A DNA stretch of 52,734 nt from a bacterium (GCA_030536655.1 JAUNPN010000004.1:1-52734); one strand, 5' to 3'; shown: positions 16,817 through 25,644, counted from the stretch's first letter. Program-made: numbers and translations. Notes: generated by a model from the sequence alone, not told the origin.

Positions 16817-17408
16817 GCTTTGCAGATATTTTATCTGCTTCATGGTATTCAGCTTTATAGGCTGGGTATATGAGTCTGTGTTTTACTCCGTACAGCTTAA
16901 GCGGTTTGTAAACAGCGGTTTTCTGCATGGCTGTATATGTCCGATTTACGGTCTGGGCGGAATGCTGCTTATGCCGTTTGCAGCTGTGAGAGCTGATTTG
17001 AGAGTGATATTCATTTTGGGAGCGGTGCTGTGTTCGGCGCTGGAATATTTTATTTCATGGCTGCTCGAATATCTTTTCGACACGCGCTGGTGGGATTATT
17101 CGGATTGGCCGATGAATCTGAACGGCAGAATATGCGCGGTATCGGTTGTTGGCTTCGGCTTTGCCGCCCTTATCGGCACACAGCTGATAATCCCGGCAGT
17201 GTTTGATACGGTATCGGCGATGAATAATACGCATCTGTATTCGCTTGCCGCGCTTATAGCGCTTGTGCTTGCGTTTGATTTGAATTATACGCTGAGGTCA
17301 ATTAATCGAAGCGGCAATGAGCCGTGGTTTGTTGAGGAGCATTCGCAGCTTATGGAAAAGCGTGTAAGTGAGCTGAACGAGAGATTAAAAAGATTTATAA
17401 GAAAATAA
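16806..17408 (+). CDS. CmpB-type membrane protein (putative ABC transporter permease)
   Basis: 200 residues with five or six hydrophobic segments. N-terminal pattern FSFIGWVYESVFYSV, then FLHGCICPIYGLGGMLL and WWDYSDWPMNLNGRICA are hallmarks of the ABC_trans_CmpB (PF06541) family. The function is not established; despite the family name there is no ATPase or binding protein here. It overlaps the HD hydrolase gene, so the two are translated together. A short coiled, charged tail (about 170-200) faces the cytoplasm. Confidence 0.85.
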   Translation: MLNELCRYFICFMVFSFIGWVYESVFYSVQLKRFVNSGFLHGCICPIYGLGGMLLMPFAAVRADLRVIFILGAVLCSALEYFISWLLEYLFDTRWWDYSDWPMNLNGRICAVSVVGFGFAALIGTQLIIPAVFDTVSAMNNTHLYSLAALIALVLAFDLNYTLRSINRSGNEPWFVEEHSQLMEKRVSELNERLKRFIRK

Positions 17409-17480
17409 AAAAGAGGAAGCCCCTTTGAGAATGCATTTGCTTTTTTTGAGGGAGCTTGCTGACGGAAAGGAAGTAAAGAA

Positions 17481-18017
17481 ATGGTATATGTATTTTTTGC
17501 TGACGGATTTGAAGAGGTTGAGGCAATTGAGCCTATCGATATTATGCGCCGCGCGGGAATAGAGGTTCTTACGGTGAGCCTTGGCGATGCGCCTGTAACC
17601 GGGGCGCACAATATCTGCGTGAAGGCGGATATTGTTATTGATGAGGTTAATAAGGATGATATAGAGGCGATTGTACTGCCGGGCGGCGGCAGAGGACATG
17701 AGAACCTTGACGCTTCAAACTCGGTTCATGCGCTTATCAGCTATGCGGTAGCTAACGGCAGATATGTCTGCGCGATTTGTGCGGCACCATCAATTCTCGG
17801 CAGAAGGCAGCTGCTTGACGGCAAAAAGGCAACCTGCTTTCCGGGCTTTGAGAAATATCTTTACGGTGCGGATTATGTGACCGATAAGGTGGTTAAGGAC
17901 GGCAGGTTTATCACTGCGCGCGGCGCGGGAGCAGCGGCTGAGTTCGGATTTGAGATTACAGCGGCGCTTAAGGGAAGGGAAACCGCAGAGGCAGTGAAGG
18001 CTCAGATGCAGTTCTGA
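17481..18017 (+). CDS. DJ-1/PfpI family protein (YajL-like)
   Basis: 178 residues, class I glutamine amidotransferase-like fold. The nucleophile elbow is Cys100 in VCAICAAPSILG, and the conserved acidic residue lies in FEEVEAIEP (Glu14). DJ-1 relatives act as chaperones, deglycases or glyoxalases in stress; the exact activity here is not predictable. GGAAAGGAAG precedes the ATG. It is joined to the next gene by a TGATG stop-start overlap. Confidence 0.9.
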   Translation: MVYVFFADGFEEVEAIEPIDIMRRAGIEVLTVSLGDAPVTGAHNICVKADIVIDEVNKDDIEAIVLPGGGRGHENLDASNSVHALISYAVANGRYVCAICAAPSILGRRQLLDGKKATCFPGFEKYLYGADYVTDKVVKDGRFITARGAGAAAEFGFEITAALKGRETAEAVKAQMQF

Positions 18018-18574
18018 TGAAAAAGGCGGAGCTTCGTGAGTATGTGAAGGGACTTCGGCGCACACTTGCGGAAGAGGAAATAAAAGCAAGGAGCGCGGAG
18101 ATTACGGAAGCGCTCTTTTCTCTTGAGGTCATGAACAATGCCGATACGGTGATGGTTTATATTTCGGCATTCAAAGAGGTTGATACAAGAGGTATAATAG
18201 AAAAGCTGTCGGCGGCGCACAGAAAAATCGTTGTTCCGGTAAGCAATACAGCCAACTGCACAATAACGCCGTCATATATTGACGGAATGAGCGGTCTGAA
18301 AAAAGGCGCTTACGGAATTTTGGAACCTGTCAATATACGGGAGGCGGAACTGTCAGACATTGACGTAATGCTTGTTCCCGGTATAGTTTTTGACGAGAGG
18401 TGCAGCCGCTGCGGCTTTGGAAAGGGATATTATGACAGGCTGCTTGACGGGTGCGGCGCGGTGAAGATTGGACTGTGCTATGATTTTCAGGTGGTTAAGG
18501 AAATAGAAACCGATGCAAACGATATACCGATGGATATGGTGGTTACCGAGAGGAGGATAATAAATGCTGTTTGA
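18017..18574 (+). CDS. 5-formyltetrahydrofolate cyclo-ligase
   Basis: Converts 5-formyl-THF to 5,10-methenyl-THF using ATP, returning stored folate to one-carbon metabolism. 185 residues, normal length. The ATP-binding signature is CGFGKGYYDRLL (about 134-145), and the N-terminus KAELREYVKGLRR is typical. It starts at the stop of the DJ-1 gene and overlaps the tatD start by 11 bases, so these three genes form a tightly coupled unit. Confidence 0.92.
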   Translation: MKKAELREYVKGLRRTLAEEEIKARSAEITEALFSLEVMNNADTVMVYISAFKEVDTRGIIEKLSAAHRKIVVPVSNTANCTITPSYIDGMSGLKKGAYGILEPVNIREAELSDIDVMLVPGIVFDERCSRCGFGKGYYDRLLDGCGAVKIGLCYDFQVVKEIETDANDIPMDMVVTERRIINAV

Positions 18575-19328
18575 CACGCATGCTCATTACAATGACGAGC
18601 AGTTTGATGAGGACAGGGACGCAGTGCTTTTATCGATGAATGAGAACAATGTGGGGCTTATCATGAATCCGGCGACAAAGGTAAGCGAGCTTAATGAGGT
18701 TATTGCGATATGTGAGAAATACCCGTTCGTATACGGCGCGGCGGGGCTTCATCCGGAGGAGGTTCATACCGCGGATGAAAGAACTCTTGATGCAATCAGA
18801 GAGGCGGCGCAGCATCCCAAGATAAAAGCTATAGGAGAGATAGGGCTTGACTATTATTGGGTAAAGGACAACAAAGAGGTTCAGAAGTACTGGCTCGGAG
18901 TGCAGGTTGACCTGGCGCGCGAGCTTAAGCTTCCGGTGATTATCCATGACAGGGACGCCCATGCGGATACACTGGCTGTTTTAAGAGAACACAGGGTCTG
19001 GGAATGCGGCGGCGTATTTCACTGTTACAGCGGCAGTGCGGAGATGCTTCCGGAGATACTGGACTGGGGAATGTATATCGGCTTCGGCGGTGCGCTGACG
19101 TTTAAGAAGGCGCATAAGCCTGCCGCGGCTGCTGCTGCGGTACCTATGGAAAGGCTTGTCATTGAAACGGACAGTCCGTACATGGCGCCGGTTCCGATGC
19201 GGGGCAGGCGCAACAGCTCGCTGTATGTGCATTACGTAGCGCAGAAGCTTGCGGAAATAAAGGGAATTAGCGAGGCTGAAACAGAGCGGATAACCTTTGA
19301 AAACGGAAAGAAATTATATGGTATATAA
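18564..19328 (+). CDS. TatD family deoxyribonuclease
   Basis: Metal-dependent hydrolase (3'-5' exonuclease activity known for E. coli TatD). 254 residues with the full motif set: DTHAHYNDEQFDEDRD at the N-terminus, GEIGLDYYW (about 92-100), HDRDAH (about 128-133), FHCYSG (about 152-157) and ETDSPYMAP (about 203-211). AGGAGG lies 7 bases upstream inside the previous gene. Ends the coupled DJ-1/cyclo-ligase/tatD unit; a palindromic element begins at its stop codon. Confidence 0.94.
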   Translation: MLFDTHAHYNDEQFDEDRDAVLLSMNENNVGLIMNPATKVSELNEVIAICEKYPFVYGAAGLHPEEVHTADERTLDAIREAAQHPKIKAIGEIGLDYYWVKDNKEVQKYWLGVQVDLARELKLPVIIHDRDAHADTLAVLREHRVWECGGVFHCYSGSAEMLPEILDWGMYIGFGGALTFKKAHKPAAAAAAVPMERLVIETDSPYMAPVPMRGRRNSSLYVHYVAQKLAEIKGISEAETERITFENGKKLYGI

Positions 19329-19508
19329 TTAAGAAACCACTGATTAATTAACGCCTAATGGCTTAGCACGCATTGAACTTGCATATTTTCTGTCATATCA
19401 TACAAAAATCTCTCGACATACGCAAGTATGCCTTCGAGCTTTTTGCATAATCTGACGAAAAATCTGACTGCATTCACTACGATCTATAATTAATCAGTGA
19501 TTCCTTAA
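19329..19508. repeat. 180 bp palindromic element with CACTGATTAATTA ends
   Basis: Terminal inverted repeats of 22 bp (19329-19350 and 19487-19508) match at 20 positions; their core is CACTGATTAATTA / TAATTAATCAGTG. The inside folds into a long imperfect hairpin around GACATACGCAAGTATGCC with AAAAATC and TTTTTG arms. The core is clearly related to the centre of the element at 3513-3702, but the ends differ. It begins just behind the tatD stop codon. A second small hairpin (CAAGGGGCGG/CCGTCCCTTG, 19510-19534) follows. No gene in this gap. Confidence 0.75.
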
Positions 19509-19621
19509 TCAAGGGGCGGAAGCTCCGTCCCTTGGTTGCGACAGGTACTTTTTTTAATAGTTCATACATAAAATAATAATGAGGTAAAAAACGGAAATAA
19601 TGACAAAAAGCAAAAAAACAG

Positions 19622-19649
19622 TTGAATATTTTTGAAAGTATGATATAAT
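19622..19649 (+). promoter_or_regulatory. Promoter of the VanZ-like gene
   Basis: TTGAAT (19622-19627), 16 bp, TATAAT (19644-19649), about 30 bases before the start codon. Confidence 0.55.
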
Positions 19650-19678
19650 TAAGGAAAGACAGAGTGAAAGGCATAGTG

Positions 19679-20158
19679 ATGAATAAAAAGGTTATGGCGG
19701 TATGCTTCACCGCGGCTACAATAGCAATAATGATTGTGATATTTTTGTTTTCTTCACAAAACAGCGAGGATTCTTCGGATTTATCCAGGGGATTTATACA
19801 GCGCGTGATTTCATATCTTCCGTTTTTGGAGCATATTACAATGGAGCAGAAGGAAGCTATTATCAAAAATGTTCATAATTTTGTACGAAAGACAGCGCAT
19901 TTTTCGATATATGCGGCGCTGGGATTTTCCGGTGCGGGAGTGTTCGGGCATTATTTTCCGGATAAGAAAAAGCGGTATGTGTATATCTGTGCGGTTATAT
20001 TGTGCTGTGCGTATGCTGTAACTGATGAATATCATCAGCTGTTCAGCAACGGGCGCAGCGGAGAGCTGAGGGATGTATGCATAGATACCGGAGGAGGAGC
20101 TGCGGGCGCAGCGGTATATATGTTGGTTCGGAAACTTGTGCACAGGATAAAGAGCTGA
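19679..20158 (+). CDS. VanZ-like membrane protein
   Basis: 159 residues, four hydrophobic segments. VanZ hallmarks: FLFSSQNSEDSS after the first helix, RKTAHFSIYAALGF in the middle, and DEYHQLFSNGRSGELRDVCIDTGG near the end. VanZ of Tn1546 gives low-level teicoplanin resistance, but most chromosomal homologues have no proven role. The ATG at 19679 is preferred (GAAAGG 7 bases upstream) over an upstream GTG. Probably co-transcribed with the phosphatase that starts 24 bp later. Confidence 0.9.
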   Translation: MNKKVMAVCFTAATIAIMIVIFLFSSQNSEDSSDLSRGFIQRVISYLPFLEHITMEQKEAIIKNVHNFVRKTAHFSIYAALGFSGAGVFGHYFPDKKKRYVYICAVILCCAYAVTDEYHQLFSNGRSGELRDVCIDTGGGAAGAAVYMLVRKLVHRIKS

Positions 20159-20182
20159 GCTTTTTGAGAGGAGGAAAACAGT

Positions 20183-20953
20183 ATGGTTGATGTACATTCG
20201 CATATTCTGCCGCATTTTGACGATGGTGCGGCGACGACGAAGATTTCTATGGAGATGCTCCGTGAAAGCAAAAGGCAGGGAGTTGACAAGATTATTTCGA
20301 CTTCACACTGCTATCCGAGAACCGGCAGGAGCATAAACGAGTTTATTTATGACAGGACAGAAAGCCTTGTGCATTTGAAATATGAAATTGAGAAAAGCGG
20401 GGAAGACCTGCCGAGGATTTATTCCGGCTGCGAACTTAATCTGAGCCGCGATATTTCGGATGACGCTCATCTTCGTGAGCTTTGTACGGAAGGGACAGAC
20501 TATCTCCTGCTGGAAATGCCCTACGCTCAGTGGCAGCCGTGGTGTATTGAAGCGGTTTATAAGGTAACGCTGAGAGGAATAACGCCGGTTATGGCGCATA
20601 TCGACAGATTTTTGTCACAGAAAAGGGATATGCTTAATTCGCTGTTCGAGCTTGACGTTTTGTATCAGGTAAATGCCGAAGCTTTTCTTGACAGGCGAAT
20701 GAGAAAAAACGTGGATATGCTTTTTGAAACAGGGAAAATTCATTTTATCGGTTCGGATATGCATAATATGGATATCCGGCGTCCGAATCTCGGCGAAGCA
20801 AGGGAGAGAATTCTGAAAAGCTACGGCGAGGACTATCTGCGGTATCTGGAGGAAAATAATGAGAGGCTTATCAGGAATGAAGAAATAGATACTGATGCGT
20901 ATAAAAGCTTGCAGAAAAGATCTTTTTTTGGAAAATTTTTTCACGCAAAGTAA
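20183..20953 (+). CDS. PHP-type tyrosine-protein phosphatase (CpsB/CapC family)
   Basis: 256 residues. Metal ligands of the PHP fold are seen in DVHSHILPHFDDGA (N-terminus), TSHCYP (about 40-45), MAHIDRF (about 136-142) and GSDMHN (about 191-196). CpsB/YwqE enzymes dephosphorylate BY-kinases that control capsule synthesis; no capsule genes or BY-kinase are next to it here, so its partner lies elsewhere. GAGAGGAGG 11 bases upstream gives strong translation initiation. Confidence 0.9.
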   Translation: MVDVHSHILPHFDDGAATTKISMEMLRESKRQGVDKIISTSHCYPRTGRSINEFIYDRTESLVHLKYEIEKSGEDLPRIYSGCELNLSRDISDDAHLRELCTEGTDYLLLEMPYAQWQPWCIEAVYKVTLRGITPVMAHIDRFLSQKRDMLNSLFELDVLYQVNAEAFLDRRMRKNVDMLFETGKIHFIGSDMHNMDIRRPNLGEARERILKSYGEDYLRYLEENNERLIRNEEIDTDAYKSLQKRSFFGKFFHAK

Positions 20954-20961
20954 AAAAAAGC

Positions 20962-20990
20962 TTGACATTCCTTGTAATTTGTATTATAAT
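20962..20990 (+). promoter_or_regulatory. Promoter of the SLH protein gene
   Basis: TTGACA (20962-20967), 17 bp, TATAAT (20985-20990). The boxes are perfect consensus. The leader is about 75 bases. Confidence 0.85.
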
Positions 20991-21072
20991 ATATTGTGAA
21001 GTTTAAAACTTGAGGGACGGCGATTCCGGGGGAAGGAATACCGACTTGATAGGATAAAATGGAGGTATTTAT

Positions 21073-23064
21073 ATGGAAAAAGTATTCAAAACAGTTGCTT
21101 CATCTGTAATTGCTGTTTCAATGCTTGCTTCTTTGGTACCTGCCGCTTTTGCTGACGGTGATGCATTCAACCGTGACAGCCTGCAGCAGGCAATCAAGGG
21201 ACATCTTGAGGAAAATCTCAAAGACAGTGATGTAAAGGTTACATATGAAATTACGGGTGAAGAAGGCAGCCAGAAGGGAACGGCAAAGGTTGTTCTCGAT
21301 GCTGATACCGATGTAAGAGAAAGCGGTAAAGGAGGAGATTATCAGGACGCTTATATATCTTCTCCTGCAACAAAAACATCTGACGTATCAAAGGAAACTC
21401 CGCTTTCACTGACGGGTGATTTTAAGTCAACGCTTTATATGGAGCCTGTCAGAAAGGCTTTTGAGGCTTTCCGCAGTGCGGCGGCTGACGAGGTTAAGGA
21501 AGGCAGCGCATTAAGTATGCTTCTTCCGACAGTTCCGGTAAAGGGCAATTTCACAATTGATGTTATTTATGATGAAGACATGCAGATTGCCGATAAGGAT
21601 AAGTTCCTTAAAGCAGGAACAATGGAAGGCTTTAATGAAACCGCAAAGGAAATCTTTACGGACGTTGCCCGCAGAGATGTTGGTTCGGACGTTGATTCGA
21701 CAGTTCCGGCAGGTTACAGAAAGTTCAGTGTAGACGTTGAGGTAAAAGCTCCGGCTACAAAAGAGCTTCAGGGTATAGAGCATAATGGTTCATGGGCGAA
21801 TACATTGGTATACGCCGACCTTGATAAGTCATATGAAACATTGCTTGCGGATATTTCGTTTGAGCTTCCGTCAGTAACTGTATCAACAACAGAGCTTAAC
21901 AGCAGTATTTATTACACAGAGTCGATTGAAATGACAGGCAGTATTACTATTGGTAATTCTCTCTCAACAATTGAATTTGCAACTCAGCAGTTAAAGGATA
22001 ATGCTAATAACTATGCAGGTGTAACAGATTGGCAGAAGATTTCGGCTACAATGGCTCTGCTTAGAAGGTCATCAAGTTCAACCGGAAGCAGCAGCGGTCC
22101 GAGTCATAATACAGCTTCTACACCGAAGCCAAATGTACCGACAGTTCCGCCGTTAGGAACACCGACGCCGAATCCGGACGGTTCGACGCCTGAACCGGGT
22201 TCAACATCAACACCGATTCCGGACGATTACGATCCGAACAATACACCGGCACCCGGCCCGTCAGGAGTTCCGAATGTACCGACACCGTCCACACCGAAGC
22301 CGTTTGTACCGACAAACTCAACAGTTCCGTCAGCATTAAACGGTGAGGATCATATGGTTTATGTAATCGGTTATCCGGAGGGTGACGTAAGACCGTTGCG
22401 TTCGATTACAAGAGAAGAAATTGCAACAATTTTCTACAGACTTTTAACAGACGAGAAGAGAGACAGCATTTATACTAAGGAGTCGGGCTTTGACGATGTT
22501 CTTAAGTCAAGATGGTCAAACAAGGCTATTGCAACAATGGCTAACGGCAAGTACATCTTAGGTGACGCAGGCACTGCAAACTTCAGACCGGCAGACGCTA
22601 TTACAAGAGCCGAGATGGCAGCTATTGTATCAAGATTCCTTGATACAACACCGGAGATTAAGGATTCGAGCGAAGACTTTAACGATATCAACGGACACTG
22701 GGCTGCAACAGCTATTAAGGAAGGCGTAGCGGCAGGCTGGCTGACAGGTTATGAGGACAACTCATTCAAGCCGGATCAGCTCATTACAAGAGCAGAGGCA
22801 ATGACGGTTATCAACCGTATGCTTGTTCGTTATGTAAATGCTGACGGTGTAGTTGACGGATACTATGTAGAGTGGCCGGATAACCCGAAGGATGCTTGGT
22901 ATTACTACAATGTAATCGAGGCTACATGCTCGCATGAGTATGAAGACAGAACATTTGCAACACCGGACGACTTCTATGAGAAGTGGACAGATGAGGTTGT
23001 AAACTGGATTTGGGGCGAGTTCAAGACTCAGTACGAGGATCCGGACGAGATTGATAAACAGTAA
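21073..23064 (+). CDS. Cell-surface protein with SLH domains
   Basis: 663 residues. A signal peptide (about 1-27, ending AAFA) is followed by a domain of about 300 residues that I do not recognise (beta-rich, charged). A Pro/Thr/Ser-rich linker lies at about 340-415 (TPKPNVPTVPPLGTPTPNPD). S-layer homology modules follow at about 420-600, with ITREEIATIFYRLL, ITRAEMAAIVSRFL and ITRAEAMTVINRML, which bind pyruvylated secondary wall polymer. The last 60 residues are acidic and aromatic. The SLH modules at the C-terminus anchor the protein while the N-terminal domain is displayed. Perfect promoter boxes, GGAGG ribosome binding site and uniform codon use suggest high expression; it may be an abundant envelope protein. 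Confidence 0.92.
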   Translation: MEKVFKTVASSVIAVSMLASLVPAAFADGDAFNRDSLQQAIKGHLEENLKDSDVKVTYEITGEEGSQKGTAKVVLDADTDVRESGKGGDYQDAYISSPATKTSDVSKETPLSLTGDFKSTLYMEPVRKAFEAFRSAAADEVKEGSALSMLLPTVPVKGNFTIDVIYDEDMQIADKDKFLKAGTMEGFNETAKEIFTDVARRDVGSDVDSTVPAGYRKFSVDVEVKAPATKELQGIEHNGSWANTLVYADLDKSYETLLADISFELPSVTVSTTELNSSIYYTESIEMTGSITIGNSLSTIEFATQQLKDNANNYAGVTDWQKISATMALLRRSSSSTGSSSGPSHNTASTPKPNVPTVPPLGTPTPNPDGSTPEPGSTSTPIPDDYDPNNTPAPGPSGVPNVPTPSTPKPFVPTNSTVPSALNGEDHMVYVIGYPEGDVRPLRSITREEIATIFYRLLTDEKRDSIYTKESGFDDVLKSRWSNKAIATMANGKYILGDAGTANFRPADAITRAEMAAIVSRFLDTTPEIKDSSEDFNDINGHWAATAIKEGVAAGWLTGYEDNSFKPDQLITRAEAMTVINRMLVRYVNADGVVDGYYVEWPDNPKDAWYYYNVIEATCSHEYEDRTFATPDDFYEKWTDEVVNWIWGEFKTQYEDPDEIDKQ

Positions 23065-23082
23065 TCTATCTCAGATATACAG

Positions 23083-23117
23083 AAACAGGCTGTGGGAAAC
23101 CGCAGTCTGTTTTTTTT
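23083..23117 (+). terminator. Terminator of the SLH protein gene
   Basis: AAACAGGCTGTGG (23083-23095) pairs with CCGCAGTCTGTTT (from 23100) across a GAAA loop, then a run of T. Confidence 0.9.
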
Positions 23118-23122
23118 AAATA

Positions 23123-23151
23123 TTGAAAAATAAAGCTGCATATGATATAAT
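23123..23151 (+). promoter_or_regulatory. Promoter of the YihY gene
   Basis: TTGAAA (23123-23128), 17 bp, TATAAT (23146-23151), directly behind the SLH terminator. Confidence 0.7.
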
Positions 23152-23201
23152 TATATTATGTTGGGACTTGCACTGAATATCATGAAAGTGAGGAAGATAA
23201 C

Positions 23202-24053
23202 GTGAAAAAAATATCAGCTTGGCTGCGCAGGGGCAGCACGTTTGTTTACAGATTAATGGAAACCGCCGCAGAGCATCGCGTCGGGCCATATGCCGCGCAG
23301 GCGTCGTTTTTTATAATATTATCGCTAGTGCCGTTCTTCATGTTTCTGCTTTCTTTGATTCGGCTCGTTCTTCCGTATTTTCTGCAGATTTCCGACGCCG
23401 ACCTTGTGCGTACGCTTAATGAGCTTTTTCCGTATCGTACCGCGCTTGTTATGGAGGATGTCGTTCACGATGTTTTCACGCGCTCCTCAGGAATTTCGGT
23501 AGTTACCGCGGGCATGGCGGTGTGGTTTTCATCGAGGGGATTAATGGCGATTAACCAGGGAGTGAATAACGTGCTTTCGGACGGTGAGCTTCAGAACTAT
23601 TTCTTCTGCCGGATAATGAGTGTGATTTATGTTTTTGTGTTTGCTCTGCTTGTCGCGCTTACCGTTATTCTGGGCGGATTCGGAAAATCTCTTGCGGGAT
23701 GGGCGGCGGCGCGTTTTTCGGTGTTTGACGGCGTAATTTATCGGATACTCAATTCAAGATATATAATAATGTTTCTGCTGCTGACTTTTTTCTTTACGCT
23801 GTTTTATAAGTTTATGCCGAAGCACAGGTGGCATGTGCGCGAGCTTGTTCCGGGTGCGGCGCTTGCCGCGGGCGGATGGATAGTATTTTCCAAAGGCTTT
23901 GGGATATATATAGGGCTTTCAAGAAGCTATGATTCAATCTATGGCAGTATTTCCTATATTATATTCGGAATGCTCTGGCTGTATTTCTGCCTTAATATTA
24001 TGCTTTTGGGCGCGGAATTTAACAGATTGCTTAAATTCGGAAAAAGAACTTGA
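23202..24053 (+). CDS. YihY/BrkB family membrane protein
   Basis: 283 residues, six hydrophobic segments. Family patterns: AAQASFFIILSLVPFFMFLLSL at the N-terminus, SRGLMAINQGVN, FTLFYKFMPKHRW, and SYDSIYGSISYIIFGMLWLYF at the end. Once called ribonuclease BN, the family is now regarded as membrane proteins of unknown, perhaps transport, function. The start is GTG at 23202 with GAGGAAG upstream. Confidence 0.92.
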   Translation: MKKISAWLRRGSTFVYRLMETAAEHRVGPYAAQASFFIILSLVPFFMFLLSLIRLVLPYFLQISDADLVRTLNELFPYRTALVMEDVVHDVFTRSSGISVVTAGMAVWFSSRGLMAINQGVNNVLSDGELQNYFFCRIMSVIYVFVFALLVALTVILGGFGKSLAGWAAARFSVFDGVIYRILNSRYIIMFLLLTFFFTLFYKFMPKHRWHVRELVPGAALAAGGWIVFSKGFGIYIGLSRSYDSIYGSISYIIFGMLWLYFCLNIMLLGAEFNRLLKFGKRT

Positions 24054-24078
24054 TTAAATTCAGTATATATGCTATAAT
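24050..24078 (+). promoter_or_regulatory. Promoter of the Ser-Phe repeat gene
   Basis: TTGATT (24050-24055), 17 bp, TATAAT (24073-24078). The leader of about 90 bases contains a small hairpin AAGATG-agttt-GCATCTT. No further promoter is evident before the flavin reductase region, so the genes from 24173 to 27004 may be one transcript. Confidence 0.6.
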
Positions 24079-24172
24079 ATAAATGTGTGATTTAATAATG
24101 TGAAAGATGAGTTTGCATCTTTTCAGCGCATAGCTTTACGGCGCCGCTGTGTGACGGCAGAATGGAGAGAAA

Positions 24173-24760
24173 ATGGATAAAATAGTGTTTGAACAGTCAC
24201 AGCTTGATGAATTGCTGCCGAATGGCACAATGACGGTTGTTCTTTGCGACAATAATTTTGTGATTCCGCTGTGCCGTGATGTTCGCTACAGTGCGATTGG
24301 GGATGTAAAGGCTGAAATTGCCTGTTCGCGGGCGGAGGCAGGAAAGCTTGGAATAGTGTTTGAAAATTTTTCGCCGGAATTTATTATTGATGATACGCTG
24401 GCTGATGAGCCGCCGATTTATGCAAATGTTCCGCATGGGATACATCCCGCTGTTCCCGGTAATACAGATTACGGGCTTCTGACCGCCGGGGCGTCGTTTG
24501 CATCGTCTTTCGCATCGTCATTTGCAATATCTTTTGTATCGTCGTTTGCGTCGTCATTTTCCGGCTCGTTTAATGGGTCGTTTTACGGAATGTATGAGTA
24601 TGAGTACGAGTATGAAGGCGGTTCGTTTCCTGGTTCGTTTTCATCTTCGTTCAGAGCGGGAATGTCATTTTTCGGTTCTTCCGCGTCAGTTATGCGGCTA
24701 AGGGAAAAATATGTTGTCAGGGAAATTGCCGTGAACGGCTACGGCTTAAACCTAATCTGA
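24173..24760 (+). CDS. Unrecognised protein with a strict four-residue Ser-Phe repeat
   Basis: 195 residues. Residues 1-105 form an ordinary globular-looking domain (VFEQSQLDELLPNG, then TVVLCDNNFVIPLCRDVRYS and AIGDVKAEIA). Residues 107-137 place Phe at every fourth position (109, 113, 117, 121, 125, 129, 133, 137), nearly always as Ser-Phe with small residues between. Then comes YEYEYEYE (141-148), then three more Ser-Phe steps at 152, 156 and 160. A basic C-terminal tail (VMRLREKYVVREIAVNGYG) ends the protein. No signal peptide or membrane segment. The Ser codons TCG, TCA and TCT are mixed across the repeat, so it is not a recent microsatellite expansion and the protein pattern seems selected. 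Ribosome binding site GGAGAG. The next gene begins 19 bases later. No function can be assigned. Confidence 0.85.
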   Translation: MDKIVFEQSQLDELLPNGTMTVVLCDNNFVIPLCRDVRYSAIGDVKAEIACSRAEAGKLGIVFENFSPEFIIDDTLADEPPIYANVPHGIHPAVPGNTDYGLLTAGASFASSFASSFAISFVSSFASSFSGSFNGSFYGMYEYEYEYEGGSFPGSFSSSFRAGMSFFGSSASVMRLREKYVVREIAVNGYGLNLI

Positions 24761-24779
24761 AAATCGGGAGCTGGTCATT

Positions 24780-25622
24780 ATGAATGCAGTACATATAAAT
24801 TGGACAAAGCCTTATTTTGAAAGGAATGACGGCGAATATCGGATTGAAGATTTTGAACTGCTTACTACTGTTCTTTCAGCCTTAAAGTGGCGGGAAAAGA
24901 ACGGAAGCATAAAAATGATAACTGATACTGCGGGTGCGGAATATTACCGAAGAAACGGTTTTGAAGAGCTTTGGGACGGAGGTATTCATATAGCTCTTGA
25001 CGGCATAAAAGAGGATGCCTATATGTTCTGGGCGGCGGGAAAGCTGCATGCGCTGAGAAACGAGAGGGTACCCGTTGCTGTGATTGACACGGATTTTATC
25101 GTATGGGAAGAAATTCTCTTTGACAGGCTGCCGGATTTAACCGTGATACATGACGAGGAGCTGTATCCCGACGTTTATCCTGATGTCAACGCATTCAGGA
25201 TGAAGGGAGTTTACCGTTTTGACCCGTCATGGGATTGGCGCATTAAAGCGCTTAATACGGCGTTTTATGTCATAAAGAACCGTGAGCTGCTTGATTTGTA
25301 TACAAAGGAAGCGGTATATTTTATGGAAAATGCGGAGCCGCAGGACGATCCCTTGAGATACATGGTATTTGCGGAGCAGAGACTGCTTCCGATGTGTGCG
25401 GCTAAAATAGGCTGCGAGGTAAGAACGTTTTCAACTCTGGAGCGTCTGTTCAGGCACGGCGAAGGCTGGTTTACACATATCTGGGGAATGAAGCAGCAGA
25501 TGCGTGATAATGCGGAGCTGAGAGAAGCGTTTTGCCGCCGCTGCGCGGAAAGGATTTGGAGAGATTTCCCGGATTGGGGAGAAAGGCTGAAAAAATCCGG
25601 ACCGATTTCGCGTTACTTTTAA
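24780..25622 (+). CDS. Uncharacterised protein, glycosyltransferase-like (resembles DUF6734)
   Basis: 280 residues, soluble, Trp/Tyr-rich. It starts NAVHINWTKPYFER, then has SIKMITDTAGAEYYRRNGF and, around 100-115, VPVAVIDTDFIVWEEILFD, which looks like the DxD-containing core of GT-A nucleotide-sugar enzymes. Further on are FDPSWDWRIKALNTAFYVIKN and RYMVFAEQRLLPM. From memory this resembles the DUF6734 family, but that assignment needs a profile search. It is 19 bp behind the Ser-Phe repeat gene, with GGGAG as ribosome binding site, so the two probably work together; a natural guess is that it modifies the repeat protein, but nothing proves it. Confidence 0.72.
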   Translation: MNAVHINWTKPYFERNDGEYRIEDFELLTTVLSALKWREKNGSIKMITDTAGAEYYRRNGFEELWDGGIHIALDGIKEDAYMFWAAGKLHALRNERVPVAVIDTDFIVWEEILFDRLPDLTVIHDEELYPDVYPDVNAFRMKGVYRFDPSWDWRIKALNTAFYVIKNRELLDLYTKEAVYFMENAEPQDDPLRYMVFAEQRLLPMCAAKIGCEVRTFSTLERLFRHGEGWFTHIWGMKQQMRDNAELREAFCRRCAERIWRDFPDWGERLKKSGPISRYF

Positions 25623-25644
25623 CAGTTAAGAAAGGATTGATTAA

